Below are positions 1 to 12,600 of a DNA stretch of 64,000 nucleotides, piece after piece. This stretch comes from Diphasiastrum complanatum (Eukaryota; Streptophyta; Lycopodiopsida; Lycopodiales; Lycopodiaceae): NCBI GenBank assembly GCA_029204225.1, contig CM055100.1, forward strand, positions 48,760,877 through 48,824,876. Reading direction: 5' to 3'. The stretch's first letter is position 1. Each line of letters opens with the position of its first letter. A program made the position numbers and the translations under genes. The notes below the pieces were generated by a model, which did no database searches, was not told where the DNA came from, and saw only the letters and a program-made list of their open reading frames with translations.

Positions 1-110
1 TCCAGCGATCTAACCTGTCTTTCAGTGATCTAACCTGCTGTCTTCCAACGATCTGATCTGTCTTTCAGCGATCGGACCCGCTGTTTTCAGCAAACTATTC
101 AGCGATTTTC
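1..110. repeat. Degenerate tandem repeat, CAGCGATCTAACCTG-like
   Basis: Short units resembling CAGCGATCTAACCTG recur several times in the first 110 bases with variable spacing and mutations (for example 'tcagtgatctaacctg', 'ccaacgatctgatctg', 'tcagcgatcggacccg'). The array is cut by the window edge, so its full length is unknown. No coding signal is associated with it. Confidence 0.55.
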
Positions 111-1290
111 CCTTCTGATTAGTAGCGGATAATTCAAGAAATGACTTGCAGATTTGTGACCTCCAACCAACAACAAACTGATATGCAAACAACAATCAGG
201 TCTGATCCTGAAATCTGAGGAGATCTCCATAATCTCCTTCTTGCAGCTCAGCTCTTTCTTTGTACACCGGATCTTCTCCCACAAACAATGATGAAGTAGA
301 CATATACCAACTATGTCCCATTACAAATGAGGTAGGGCGCCCATCATACTCTTTAGATTTTGGTCTATGTCGAAAAGCAAAAGCAGCCTAAAAAGCAATT
401 GCTAATTAATGTCTCTATATATGGTAAAAGCACACAACACCTATCTATAGCAAAACTTGTCTAACTACATTCTAACTTGACTTTTACTAAATATAGGTAA
501 GGGCCCCCTAGAATTAGCACGCAGGCATGGCCACACAATTCTAGTTAACCTAGATGATAACATTAGGGGTACTAATGTAAACATTAACTCTAATAAGCTC
601 TTCCACTTACTCCATAAACCTATATAAAGGCCAAGAGGTGAAAGGAGCCCTTGAAAATCCTTCCTAGGACTTCATTCAAGAAAGTGCTAGAACCTTCTTG
701 CATGCTTGTAAAAATTGGCAAATTTGCAGCCACTTTACACGTGCGGTACGCCTCGATAAAAAACAAATCTTGGTGAGCAATCAAGAGGTTCTAGGTCGCC
801 CTAGTCTTGGCTAACTCCCCCATCTTCAATCGTTGAAAAAGCTTCAACCGTTTGAGAATGGTGACCATTTCAAGTCAGGAGGTCAAAACTGCCCGAAAAC
901 AGGAATTTCAGACCTCAATCCGCCAGTAAGGGAGCATTAATGATCCGATTTGCACGTTCTTTGTTTGGTGCACTAGCGACTAGTTTCTAGAACAGCCTCC
1001 AAAATATGGTTTGAAATCCGCCAACGATTGCTAGGTCAAATTGATGATCTTCCACGGCTGGACACCTGCATGTGAATTTTTCACAAAAATTGGAATTTGT
1101 CACAAACGGCTTGGAATCTTCGATGTGATCTCCAATTGGAATGGATTGGCTGCATAAAATAGCCTTCAAATCAAGTGGAAGATCGCTGCAACGATCCGAA
1201 GATCGCTCCACGCTTTTGTGTCCTTCCATCAGCGCTGTCCTGAGGGCTTCAATCTGCAAATTCTTTGCAGCTCTCTTCTCAAGAACCTTT
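111..1290. other. No recognisable gene
   Basis: No ORF with recognisable protein similarity on either strand. The text near 600-1000 is ordinary AT-rich plant intergenic DNA. The stretch next to the PBS-like site at 1291 could be the decayed interior of a minus-strand LTR element, but no gag motif is visible. Confidence 0.4.
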
Positions 1291-1302
1291 GCTCTGATAC
1301 CA
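1291..1302 (-). other. Initiator-Met-tRNA primer-binding-site-like motif
   Basis: The plus strand reads gctctgatacca, the reverse complement of TGGTATCAGAGC, which is the usual primer-binding site of plant copia elements. If real, a minus-strand element lies here with its 5' LTR to the right. The adjoining bases do not show a clean LTR terminus ending in CA, and no gag follows, so this is at best a relic. Confidence 0.35.
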
Positions 1303-1626
1303 AACGTCAAACTCCAAATCTGAAACTTCACTTAAAAACCTGGCTTATCTCGATGCACAACAATCAGAATGTCGATCCGTGTCGATTTCCCTGCATTGTA
1401 CAAACATCAGAGCACACGAAACATGGTGGAGCTGGCTGCCTTGTCTCCTCCCAACTTTGCTGCATAGATTATGATCAGGAATGCTTCTCTAGGCTCACTT
1501 ATGCACAATCCCCCTTAACCTTGACGCTTTTCCTAACGTCGACACATGGCCAATTCCATGCACAGTCGACACTTGCCACTTGGCAGACCCTGACACCAGG
1601 CAATGAGTAGGCTGACATGTGTCATA

Positions 1627-1776
1627 CACTGGACCAAGTGTCCTTGTGAGCATGTGACACGTGTCATGTTTGACCGGTCAACTCTGACATTCACCTTATT
1701 TCACTGGACCAAGTGTCCCAGTGAGCATATGACGAGTGTCCTATTGACTAGTCAACTCCTACTTTTTAGGAGGTCA
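1627..1776. repeat. 75-bp tandem duplication
   Basis: Two adjacent diverged copies begin with 'cactggaccaagtgtcc' at 1627 and 1702, so the period is 75 bp. Both contain a GTCAAC-type element near their ends. The copies differ at many positions, which implies an old duplication. No coding role is apparent. Confidence 0.6.
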
Positions 1777-1799
1777 GTCCAGCCACTCCCTAATAAATG

Positions 1800-2391
1800 A
1801 CCTAGTACCCCATGCCAAAGCTAAGCACGACTCTCTGAGGTCAATGCCAACTAATTACTGTTCTATTACAATTTACTTACAAAAGTCACCACAGGTTGGT
1901 GACTTAGCCATTTCAGTAATTACAATAATTACAAAACGTACAATGTGTCTCTGAAAACTGTAAATAACCGGGATAGGGAGTAAAGGCTCTAACAAGGCGT
2001 GTCGGGAGCTCGTACTATGTTGCAACCCCATCCCTCGTTTGCTGCCATTAAATCAATGCCAATTTCCTCACAAGAAGTGCATTGCCTAATTTTGGTAACG
2101 CACATTGTTTTCTCTCCTCCAAGTTTTATGCTTCCCAGACATTCTTTATCCACGCCTAGGTGATGGCATGTGAAACGATGCTCTCTAAAGCTTGCTAGAG
2201 CCATCAAAAATTTGGCCATAGGAACTTGGTGCTGGGTTGGTGTTCATGCCAGCGGCGTTGATGGCAGCTTTACAATAACAAGACAATGATCATTTTGACC
2301 GGAAATGATTGTATGATCTTGTTTTAGACCTGTTTGAAATGGCCAAACTCTTTTGTTGTATATCCAACTCATAGAATTAATGAACTGTGGG
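1800..2391. other. No recognisable gene
   Basis: Non-coding sequence with no identifiable feature. The short minus-strand open frame around 1989-2219 has no recognisable motif. Confidence 0.4.
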
Positions 2392-2960
2392 CGGTTCACC
2401 ACGGTTCTGAGAGCCGTACGGTTTGGCCAGAACTGTGGTGAACCGTGTAGTTATTAATTAATTATTTTGTTATATATTATTGTGTGGAAAGTCAGCGGGA
2501 AGTCATGCAGCGGAATCCTTCCTCTGATGGAATGCCTAAGGCGAAGAAGACATGTGAAAGGGATTCTCAAATTTGCATGACATGATCGTAGCCAATCCTT
2601 CAGCGGAAAGTCAGAGGGCAGAATCCTTCCTCTGATGGAATGCCTAAGGCGAAGAAAACATGTGAAAAGGATTCTCGAATTTGCATGGACATGATCATAG
2701 CCAAAGCAGCAGGATCGTCCATCTGTGAGTGTAGCGAATCAGCCATCATGCCTCATCACTGGCAGGAACTCAGTTTTTCGCTCGTGAGGTTCTGCCTGAG
2801 CTCGATGACCCCCCCAACGGCTATGGCATCGAAAGGCAGCAGACAGAGAGGACTAGAAAGTATTAATAATTAACTAATTAGTAACAAGAACCATACCACG
2901 GTTCATGAACCGTGGTACTGTTCACCCAACGGTTCTTGGGACCCACGGTTCCAAGAATCG
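2392..2960. repeat. Palindrome-bounded short element (MITE-like)
   Basis: The left end (2392-2447) folds on itself: CGGTTCACCACGGTTCT pairs with the imperfect complement AGAACTGTGGTGAACCG. The right end contains a perfect 22-bp palindrome at 2895-2916, with half-site ACCACGGTTCA, followed by more CGGTTC-type repeats up to about 2960. Just inside both ends lies complementary AT-rich sequence (TTATTAATTAATTATT and its near complement). These features fit a non-autonomous foldback or MITE-like element of about 570 bp. No target duplication was identified. Confidence 0.5.
2513..2728. repeat. 108-bp tandem duplication inside the palindromic element
   Basis: The segment starting 'gaatccttcctctgatgg' at 2513 is repeated from 2621 with about 90 percent visible identity, giving a 108-bp period. 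It lies inside the palindrome-bounded element. The open frame that starts in the second copy at 2640 has no recognisable domain and is probably incidental. Confidence 0.7.
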
Positions 2961-3140
2961 TTGGTTCTATGATCTAACTATGTGTACCAGTTCATTTTAT
3001 CATTTTGTACTTTACCACCATAAGCATGTTGTCGACATTGTTAACACATGGATTACTTTTAAGGTTTTTTAGGAGATTTTGCCTTCACATAACTTGGTTA
3101 AGGATGCTTTTCTGACTTTTTTTTAACTTGTATTGTTTAG

Positions 3141-3634
3141 GCACTGAGCTTAAGTTTCGGTGAATGGGCAGAGCAATCTGTTGTGGAGGGAGTCGAAAGA
3201 ATACTCGAGAGAGGAGGATGTAACAATATGGGAGGAGGGGCATGGTATCATGTCCCTGAGCTTTCGCTCCGTAACCAACTACTTTAATGTTCCACTGGAT
3301 TATAGCTTACCAAGTAGTCCATTAATATCCCCTATTTGCCCGGGAGTAGTTTCAGGTTAGCTTCATCTTAATTTTTGCTATTCTTTAATCTGTTTTTGCT
3401 GGAAAAGACTAAATATTAAAAAAAGCTAGCTTTATTTGATCTCGTGATTATTTCATTGCTAAAGATTGACTCATTTGAAATCATTTTTCTTTTGCAGCTG
3501 GAAAGGAGGAGAAACGTTTGCCATATTTGCTCTTTCTTCAAGGTGGACCAGGTTTTGAATGCCATCGACCTCTAGAATCCAATGGTTGGCTGAAAAGAGC
3601 TTGTGAGGATTATCGAGTTATTCTTATGGACCAG
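3141..3634 (+). CDS. Iminopeptidase gene, first two visible exons (3141-3355, 3498-3634)
   Basis: The first exon follows a T-rich acceptor ending TTGTTTAG and closes at TTTCAG/gttagc. The second follows TTTTGCAG and closes at GACCAG before gcatgt, which is a GC rather than GT donor. Together they encode the VPEL and VPLDYS segments, the oxyanion loop GGPGFE and the strand VILMDQ. One extra base near 3276-3279 separates VPELSLRNQ from YFNVPLDYS. An in-frame TAG directly precedes 3141, so either an upstream exon supplies the start or translation starts at the ATG at 3228. Confidence 0.85.
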
Positions 3635-6600
3635 GCATGTCTCATTTTTTGGTCTTTTTAGGGCTTGTCATTTAACAACAGTAAAAAGCTGAATTTGGTT
3701 CTAAAAATATTTCAGTTGCTAGAATGAATTGGATACATAATTCTAGGCTTTGATCACAAAAGCATCAAGAACTCCACATAGCACAATGATGAGGGAAAAG
3801 CCTCTTCCACCAATTCCCTCTACAAAGCTTAGAAAGTATGAAGAGTAAAAAAATACATATGCGACTTTAGGACTTGAGCATGGCAGAGTTACACCAACCT
3901 ACAACCCAGCCTTTTTCTTAAAGGTTGAGGTACCCTATGTATACTGTCCCCAATTTTCAACATTGATCTTGAATGCAAGTTTGGACATTATCTAAACCTA
4001 CTGACTTTGATTATAAACTCCCTATGAATCCAACCAGCACCTCAAGATGTATCATTCAGTCTAGGAACTTGAGTTTGAACTTGGACTTTGGGTTTCATGG
4101 TTGAATCGGAATTTTTTATTGCGCTTGGGCTCTGACACATTAAATAGACACGGATATGTCAAAAATGTACAGATGGACACAACTTAACTGAGAATAACAA
4201 TGTATTCATTACTTTTTTCTGACATACCCCTTTTAAGGATGATTTTGTAAGACTTAAATTCTCAGCATCAAAACTGTAAAAGTCAATGCAGCTGTTTTAA
4301 TCTTGATGAAGATTCACATGGATGGCCATTATGTCCATGTCTGTTTTGCCCAAGCAACTTCAAAATCCGATGTCGCATCCTTGCAAACTGCAGCAAGCTT
4401 TCTTGGCATCTGCCCTTTCTAAATATAGTCAGTTTTTTGCATATATTTGAGCTCACCTTATTCTAGTAACTACCACAGTCCAGTTGCCACACATGCTAAA
4501 ACTGTTGGCAGCGGTTTTTTGCTTTTTTGGAACATCCACATCCAGCCAAACGGAGATCACCATATCATAACCACCTGTAGTTTTCTACCTACTTTTTAAA
4601 GACTTCTGTCCACACAAACAATCTTGGCTTTCACTCTATCTACCACAATAATAGGGAAACACTCCTATGATTGTTTCAAATTACAATCTGACCAATCAAA
4701 ATTGTAATCCTATCCCTTCGAAATCCATAGTTTTGGCTTCTTGGCCAAGCCACTAATGGACTTCTGCGGCATATGTTTTCTTCACACATATCACCGTCAC
4801 AGTTTACTTCACCAGACACTCATCAACAAATAACCTGTAGGCTTCTTATCCATCGAATTCTCAGTGTCTTTCACACACACTAATAGCCTTTTCAACTATC
4901 TCAGTCTTATCTAAATATACCATTGTGTCCTCTACGCATACTGATGTTCCTTTAGTCATATCCACATTCTCATCAGCAGCCTCACCCTCACAGTCATGAG
5001 CTCAACAAGCTATTCTCCAGCATCTCACACCTAGAAATACTTAAGACTGTCCAAATTTTCATTTTTGACAGCAGCATAAGACACACAAATTGCAACCCCC
5101 CCTTACTGTGAATTTGTTTTCCTTAGCCATGCTCTTCTTTTCTAGCAGACTCCAAATTGTTTGTTCCTATTTTTCCTAATGGTGAACTTTCCATCATAGT
5201 TATCCTTTTAAATCTTTTCTTATTTCATGAGCAAGAATATCAGCATTATAGAGCCACTCCATCTGACAAAATTTTTACTGTGCACCCAAATGGTCATACA
5301 AAAGTCACGTAAAAGTTCTTACTGGTTTGCAGTTTGAGCGATTCCGCTGATGTATCTTCAATTTTCTCCTAAGCATGCTTTTCCTTCTGTAGGACCTACT
5401 TAGTTTCTGGTGCTACCTATTTACAGTCTGTACAATTGCTGAAGCAGCTATTTGAACTTGTATGAGCTGCAATAGGGCTGTATGTCTGTATAATGTTTGG
5501 TTTAAGGTTATCCAAGTAAGCAACAAGGTCACATACAGGCTAGATCTTCCAGCTAACGTTGAAATCATCCTGTTTTTCACGTTAGTAAGTTAAAACCCTC
5601 GTTGGGGTTGGGGAAACCCTGGTCCCTGTGGAAGATCTAGTAGAGTTTCGTGATGAGTCAAGGAAGATACCTGGGAAAAGGAGGCTGATCTTAGAAGAAT
5701 TTTCCAAATTTTTTCCTACAAGGAAAAATTTAAATTTAGGGGGAAGGAATGTTACATACCTATGTAACTAGCAACACTTCTATCTGCCCATTTAGTATCA
5801 GGGGGGCTAAATGGCGAGTCATCCTTGGATAAGGGTAGGTGCCTTTGGATTAAGGTACTTGAGTCCTTGGATAAGGGCATGAAGGTGTCTATGCCTTGGA
5901 TGGAGGTATGGAACCTTGTGAGGTGTTAGGAGGACCTTACCATGGGTATTGGTCATTTTCTTAAATCTTGGGCCTCAACCTTGAGCCATGATCACATAAT
6001 TGGCCTTGGGCCAAAGTTAACCATCACATATGGGTCATGGGGACCTACTAGGAGGGCGCACCTACTAGGGTCCCTTGATGCCCCTAAAGAAACCAAGAAG
6101 TTATTAACCAAGAAACATAAGCTATGGAAGGTGTCTCTTGACATTCCACTAACTTGTGAGGCTCTTGGCCTTTCCTTTGCCTCCCCTTTTCTCCCAATCT
6201 TACAAAAAATCTGCTTCCAATTAGTAGGATTGCTGATTTTGGTCATAAGATCGAATTCGATATAGAAGGCTGCACTATCTTGACAAATCTAAGAAAGTTC
6301 TAGCTTTCGGTAAAGGTGTGGCTACCTCCACAAATTAAGTCATTGCTATTCTACCAATAGTCAATCTCTTCACACTTTTACTTCTGAATGGACTGATGTG
6401 GTTTGGCATTTCAGATTAGGCCATTTAATCTCAATAGTATCCAACAAATGTCGAATTTTAAAAAGAGTACGTTAAATCGACTTCTATTAGTGAAAAGCTA
6501 TATTATCAACAAACTTTCTAGAAGTCCATTCAATTCAGATCATGTTCATTCTTCAAAAAGGCTTACTAGATCTTGTACATATTGACATTTGTGGCCCTGT

Positions 6601-9600
6601 GCAGTAGCATTCGTTGATGATTTTTCTAGAAGAATTGTGACTTATTTTTTGAACTACAAATTTGAAGCTTTCAAGGATTTCAAACAAGTCAAGGCATCCA
6701 TAGAAAATTAGACGTCAAGAAAAATCAAGGCTCTACGCTCTGATGGAAGGGGAGAATTCATTTCCAATAAATTTAAAGACTTTTGCAAGGCACACGGGAT
6801 AAGTCAACAATTTACTACGAGCTATTCACCACAGTCCAATGGTATAGCAGAGAGGAAGAATCGAACTCTCATAGAAAGTGCAAAAAGCATGCTGCCCCCC
6901 CTTCCTAAAAGATTTTGGGCAGAAGCAATATCTATTGTAGAATCGATCCATCACGAAGGCTCTCAACAACAAAACTCCTTATGAGGTATGGACAAAATCG
7001 AAACCTTCCCTCAAAAATATTGGAGTTTTTGGATGTATTGCATACTCTCAAATCCTTGTCGATCTAAGAAAGAAGCTAGATAACACTAGAGGTAAATCAA
7101 TTTTCATAGGTTACTCTCCCGACATTTAGATCTCATGGTCGATGATCCTAAAATCGATTTTGACTCAATTGTACGACCTCAAGGGTAAGGTTCTAGCCAA
7201 GATTCCCACTTCAAATCTCAAGGTCGATGATCCTAAAATTGATTTTGACTCAGGTGATGAGTCATTTACTCCTCAACAGGTCGAACAACATCAGAGGATC
7301 GAAAACCTTCAAAGGAGATTGAGTCGACCAAGACAGCCTCCATCTAGATATATGGATGATCCCTCTTGCTACTTTGTACAAGAGCCTAACACTATTTTAG
7401 AGGCCATGTCAAATGAAGATGCTGATCAATGGAAAGCTGCAATGGACAAAGAATACGATTCTCTAATGGAGAACAACACTTGAACTGTCGTGGAGCTACC
7501 TAAGGATCGGAATCCGATTCCATGCAAATGGATCTTTAAAGTGAAGTATGATGCTGAAGGCAAAATTAATAGATACAAAGCTAGGCTGCTTGTAGGCTTT
7601 TCCAGATCTAGACTACTCAAAAAACATCAGGCCAGTAGTTAAGAATGCTTCAATTTGACTACTACTCTCTTGTGTAGCTACAACCGACCTTCAAGTCCAC
7701 CACATGGATGTCCAAACTGTTGAAATAAATGTCTATTTTGCCCCTTAAGGCTTGTAAACTTGTAACTTGTAAGTTGTGCATAAGACATGGGGGTAAAACA
7801 TTTATGTACATAGTACACCCCACTTGTGCTAATTAGGCAAGTAATAACAAGTAGGTCGCGGACCCATGTGGGTTCTAGAGCTAGAAGTAGCAAGACACCA
7901 CCATTACATGCTAAAAGTAGCCCAAAGTTTGGAGGGGTTTCCTCGCCCTACTACTCTTTGAATAATCATTAAAGTTGTGTGAGCTTTGAAGTCCTCTCTC
8001 TCTTGCTTTTGTCTTCTACTCCATAGCTGGTTATTTCAAGGTTTCATAGTGTGCTTACTATGCTATTATGATGCTCCATAGCTAGGCCTTGGAATTTGTC
8101 ATGGTATCAGAGTAGGTTATGTTGCCTGTGGTATGGTGCAAGCTTGGACCTGTTTTGATCAGATTCTTGCCATTCCTGGAGAGCAACTTATCTTTGAGGA
8201 GGGTGCACTTTTTGTAGGGGCATCTAATCTCTGTGCTATCTGCATGGTTGGAGTACTGTTGGCAAGGGGAGTACAGTGAGCCAAAAAGTTTCTAATTTGG
8301 GAGAAAATTTTTTGAGCCTTTGTGGACAGCTAGGACTGTAGGAGGGCGCTTTCTACAGTGGGGACTTCAGTGAAAGTTCTGAGTGGATCTTGGACAAGGG
8401 CTAGGACAGCCATTTAGGTGGATAGTTTCAAATCCAGAAGCTGACGGTTATTGAGCAAGTGGTTGCATACCCTAGTTGGGTGAAAACCCCAGTTTACCTT
8501 TTGTGTTTTATTTCTATCCAGCTATGTCTAGTCTTGTAGAGAGCATGCTGATTGAAGCCAGCCGGCTTGATGGCACTAACTTTAGCATTTGGAAATTCAA
8601 GATCAAGAACATTCTTGAAGACAAAGAATGTTGGAAGCTTGTGACAGGTGAGGAGCCTGTTCCAACATCTGAACTTGAACTCAAGGACTATATCAAGAGA
8701 GGGGAAAAGGCACACAGGATCATCAACATGTCAGGGAGGGATAATGTGATTCCTCTAATCAGGTCAGCCAAAGGGCCTGTAGATGCATGGCACATTCTTT
8801 GTGCATTGTATGAGACAACAAGTACAACTAGGTTTCTCTACTTGAAGAACAAGTTGTATACTCTCAGAATGGAGACAGGGGAGACAATTATTGATCATCT
8901 TACTAAGATTCAGGATCTTAGATATCAGCTTTCTGTGCTTGGAGAGTCTATTGTTGACAAAGACTTAGTGCCAATAGTTTTGAATAGCTTGTCATATGCT
9001 TATCAGAATTTCTTGATGATGATATCTATGAGGGAAAAGATCCCTACCTATGAAGAGGTCTATGGTCTCTTGTTATAGGAGGAGATGAGGAGAGTTAATC
9101 TCTCCAAGAGGGAAGATTTCCAGGAGCATGCCTTTGCTTCTAAGAAGAAGCAAAATCCAGCCAAGGATAAGAAGAAAGGTAAAGGCAAGAACAAAGGAGC
9201 ACCACAAACACTTGTGCAAGGAATGGAGAACTTGCAGATGTCAAAAGCACAATCCTCCTCGAGTACTTCTTCCACACCTCGAAGGAAGGGGGATTGCAAT
9301 TATTGTGGTAAATATGGACACTTTGCTTTGGAGTACAGGAAGAAGCCTGCAGAGCAAAAGAAGGGCACAAAGAAACAGGGAGGAAATGTTGTTGAGAGTG
9401 TTGCAAGAGAGGAGCAGAGTGACATAAGGCAAGCTGAGTTATTTTCTGTTGCATTGGCCTCACAAGCTACAACAGGTGGTTGGTACATTGACTCAAGTGC
9501 TTCAAAGCACATGACCCCTCATAGGGATTGGTTTGATACCTTTGTGGGGATTTGTGATGGACAAGAGGTGTGCCTAGGTGACAACTCAACACACAAGGTC

Positions 9601-12600
9601 AAGGGAAAGGGCACAGTACATGTAAAGCTTCCATCAGGAGAAGTCAAAGTCATTAAGAATATCTTATATGTACCTACTTACTACCAGGACTTGCTAAAAA
9701 TCTTCTTTCAGTAGGAGCTATCACTCAACAAAATATGAAAGTAGAATTTGATGCTACTTCTTGTCTTGTGTTGGACTTGAGTGATAATATGAAGGTTGTG
9801 GCCAAAGGATTGCAGGAAGACAATTTATAAAGGTTGTACACTTCTATCCCTAGTCAACATGCTTATACAACAAAAGGAAGTGATGTGGATAGGTTGTGGC
9901 ATGAGAGGTATGGACATCTTGGCAACCAAAGCATGCAGGTGTTGAACCAACATCATATGGTGGAGGGGCTTCCAGTTGTTAAGCCAAGCTCTTCAGTTTG
10001 CGAGGCTTGCACTATGGGAAAACAACAAAGACATAAGTTTCTCAAGGGAGAGCACCACCAGGGCAGCATGCATACTTGACTTGGTACATTCAGATTTGTG
10101 GGGGCCAACCCAAACCAAATCTGCAGGGGGGGCATTTTACTTTATGACCTTTATTGATGACTTCTCACGAAAGATTTGGATTTATTTCTTGAAGCTAAAA
10201 TCTGAAGCATTCAAGTACTTCCAGCATTTCAAAGCTTTGGTAGAAGAACATTCAGGAAAGAAGATAAAGATGCTCAGGTCAGACGGTGGTGGAGAGTTCA
10301 TTAAGACAGAATTTGTGGAATTCTGCAAGGCCAATGGGATCAAAAAGCAGCTTATAGCTCCTCATACCCCTCGGCAAAATGGCGTAGCCGAGAGAAAGAA
10401 CCGAACTCTTGTGGAGTGTGCAAGGTGCATGCTCAAGGCAAAGGGGTTGCCCAACTCTTTTTGGGGCGAGGCAATGCACACAGCGGTGTTTCTGTTGAAT
10501 AGAAGTCCAACTAAAGTTGTGGAAGGCAGGACTTCAGAAGAGGCATTTAGCGGCATTAAGCCCAAGGTGGGCGCTTTGCGAGTGTTTGGTTGTACGGCCT
10601 ATGCCCATATTCCAAAGGATAATAGGAAGAAGCTGGATGCAAAATCAGCAAAGTGTATTTTCTTGGGATACAGTGAAGAAAGCAAAGCTTACTGACTTTA
10701 CGATCTTACTAGCAAGAAGAGGGTCATAATTCGAGCTGTGATCTTTGAAGCAGATCAAACGCCTCCTATAGAGGAATTTGAGATGGATGGTACAAGTGAA
10801 TTTGTGCCAATACTTGATGATCCACATCCATATATTGGGGAGCCTCAGGATGATCATATGAGTGATCAAGAGGAAGAATCCGAGGAGGCTAGGAAGCGGA
10901 AGGAAAGGGGCAAATCTGTTGAGTCCTATTCACTGTCTTCATCACCAACTGCAAGGAAGAAGTTTCCCAAGTGGTATTGGCAAACTGTGCAGGATGGTTT
11001 GATATTGGATGAGGGAGAGAGCAGCAATTCAGGGGCTAGGAGGTCTCAAAGGCAAGCCCAACAGCATGAACACCAGGAGACAAACTATGCACTTATGACT
11101 ACTATTTTAGATTCACAAGATCCGCATACATTCGTTGAGGCAACAAATGAGAAGGTATGGCAACATGCTATGCAAGAGGAGTACGACTCCATTCTCAAGA
11201 ATGATACATGGGATTTGGTGAAGTTACTAAAAGGGAAGCGTCCTATTGGCTGTAAGTGGGTCTATAGGACCAAATACAAATCGGATGGGAGCATCGAAAA
11301 GCAAAGGCAAGGCTGATTGCTAAAGGCTATGCACAGAAGGAGGGCTTGGACTATGATGAGACGTTTGCACCTGTAGCTAAGATGACGTCTATCGGGTTGG
11401 TTTTAGCATTGGCTGCATTTTTTGGTTGGGAGGTCCATCAAATGGACATGAAGAGTGTTTTTCTCAATAGGCAGTTGGCTGAAGAAGTCTACATAGAACA
11501 ACCACAAGGTTTTGAGGCTAAGGGCAAGGCTTAAGAAGGCCTTATATGGTTTGAAGCAGGCACCCAGGGCCTGGTATATTGTATTGACGACTATTTTGCC
11601 AAGGAGCAATTCATAAAGAGTCAGTCGGATTTCAACCTGTTTGTGAAGAAGGAAGATGGGAACATTGTTTTGATAGTTCTCTATGTGGATGACTTGGTCA
11701 TCATGGGTAACAATGGGCAGCTTATTGAAAAGGTGAAGGCTCATTTATCAAATGAGTTCGAGATGAAGGATTTGGGTCTAATCCACTATTGTCTTGGCTT
11801 GGAGGTTTGGAAAAAGGAAAACTGTGTGTTTATTTCCCAAGCTAACTATGCATGTGAAGTCTTGAACAGGTTCAACATGCAGGATTGCAAACCTGTATCC
11901 ACGCCCATTGATACTAGCAGGAAGCCATCTAGAGATGATGGCACTCCTTTTCATGAGTTCTCCAATTGAAGCACATTGGAAAGCAGCTAAGAGGGTTTTG
12001 AGGTATGTCGGCTCAGGAGACTTCCATGCTCGTACGAAGCATATTGAGGTGGACCAGCACTTCTTACGAGAGAAGATACAAAGCGGAGAAATTCAGCTTG
12101 AGTACTGTGATACCAACAATCAAGCAGCATATATCTTTACTAAGGCACTTAGTAGAGAAAGATTTGAATAGTTTCGTAGCATGCTAGGTGTTGGTATGAA
12201 CAACATTGAGGGGGGGTGTTGAAATAAATGCCTATTTTGCCCCTTAAGGCTTGTATACTTGTAACTTGTAAGTTGTACATAAGACATGGGGGTAAAACAT
12301 TTATGTACATAGTACACCCCACTTGTGCTAATTAGGCAAGTAATAACAAGTAGGTTGAGGACCCATGTGGGTCCTAGAGCTAGAATTAGCAAGACACACC
12401 TCTATAGATTACATGCTAAAAGTAGCCCAAAGTTTGGAGGGGTTTCCTCGCCCTACTACTCTTTGAATAATCATTAAAGCTGTGTGAGCTTTGAAGTCCT
12501 CTCTCTCTCGCTTTTGTCTTCTACTCCATAGCTGGTTTTTTCAAGGTTTCATAGTGTTCTTACTATGCTGTTATGATGCTCCATAGCTAGGCCTTGGAAT

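Noticed and set aside
987-1331. 114-codon minus-strand ORF as a gene
   Set aside because: No recognisable motif. It overlaps a primer-site-like relic and shows no family resemblance. A chance ORF is the simpler reading.
3160-3360. Start of the peptidase at the ATG at 3160
   Set aside because: The residues read from 3160 do not match the family until NYFNVPLDYS. The family match upstream (VPELSLR) is in the other frame, and exon structure suggests an upstream exon or the ATG at 3228.
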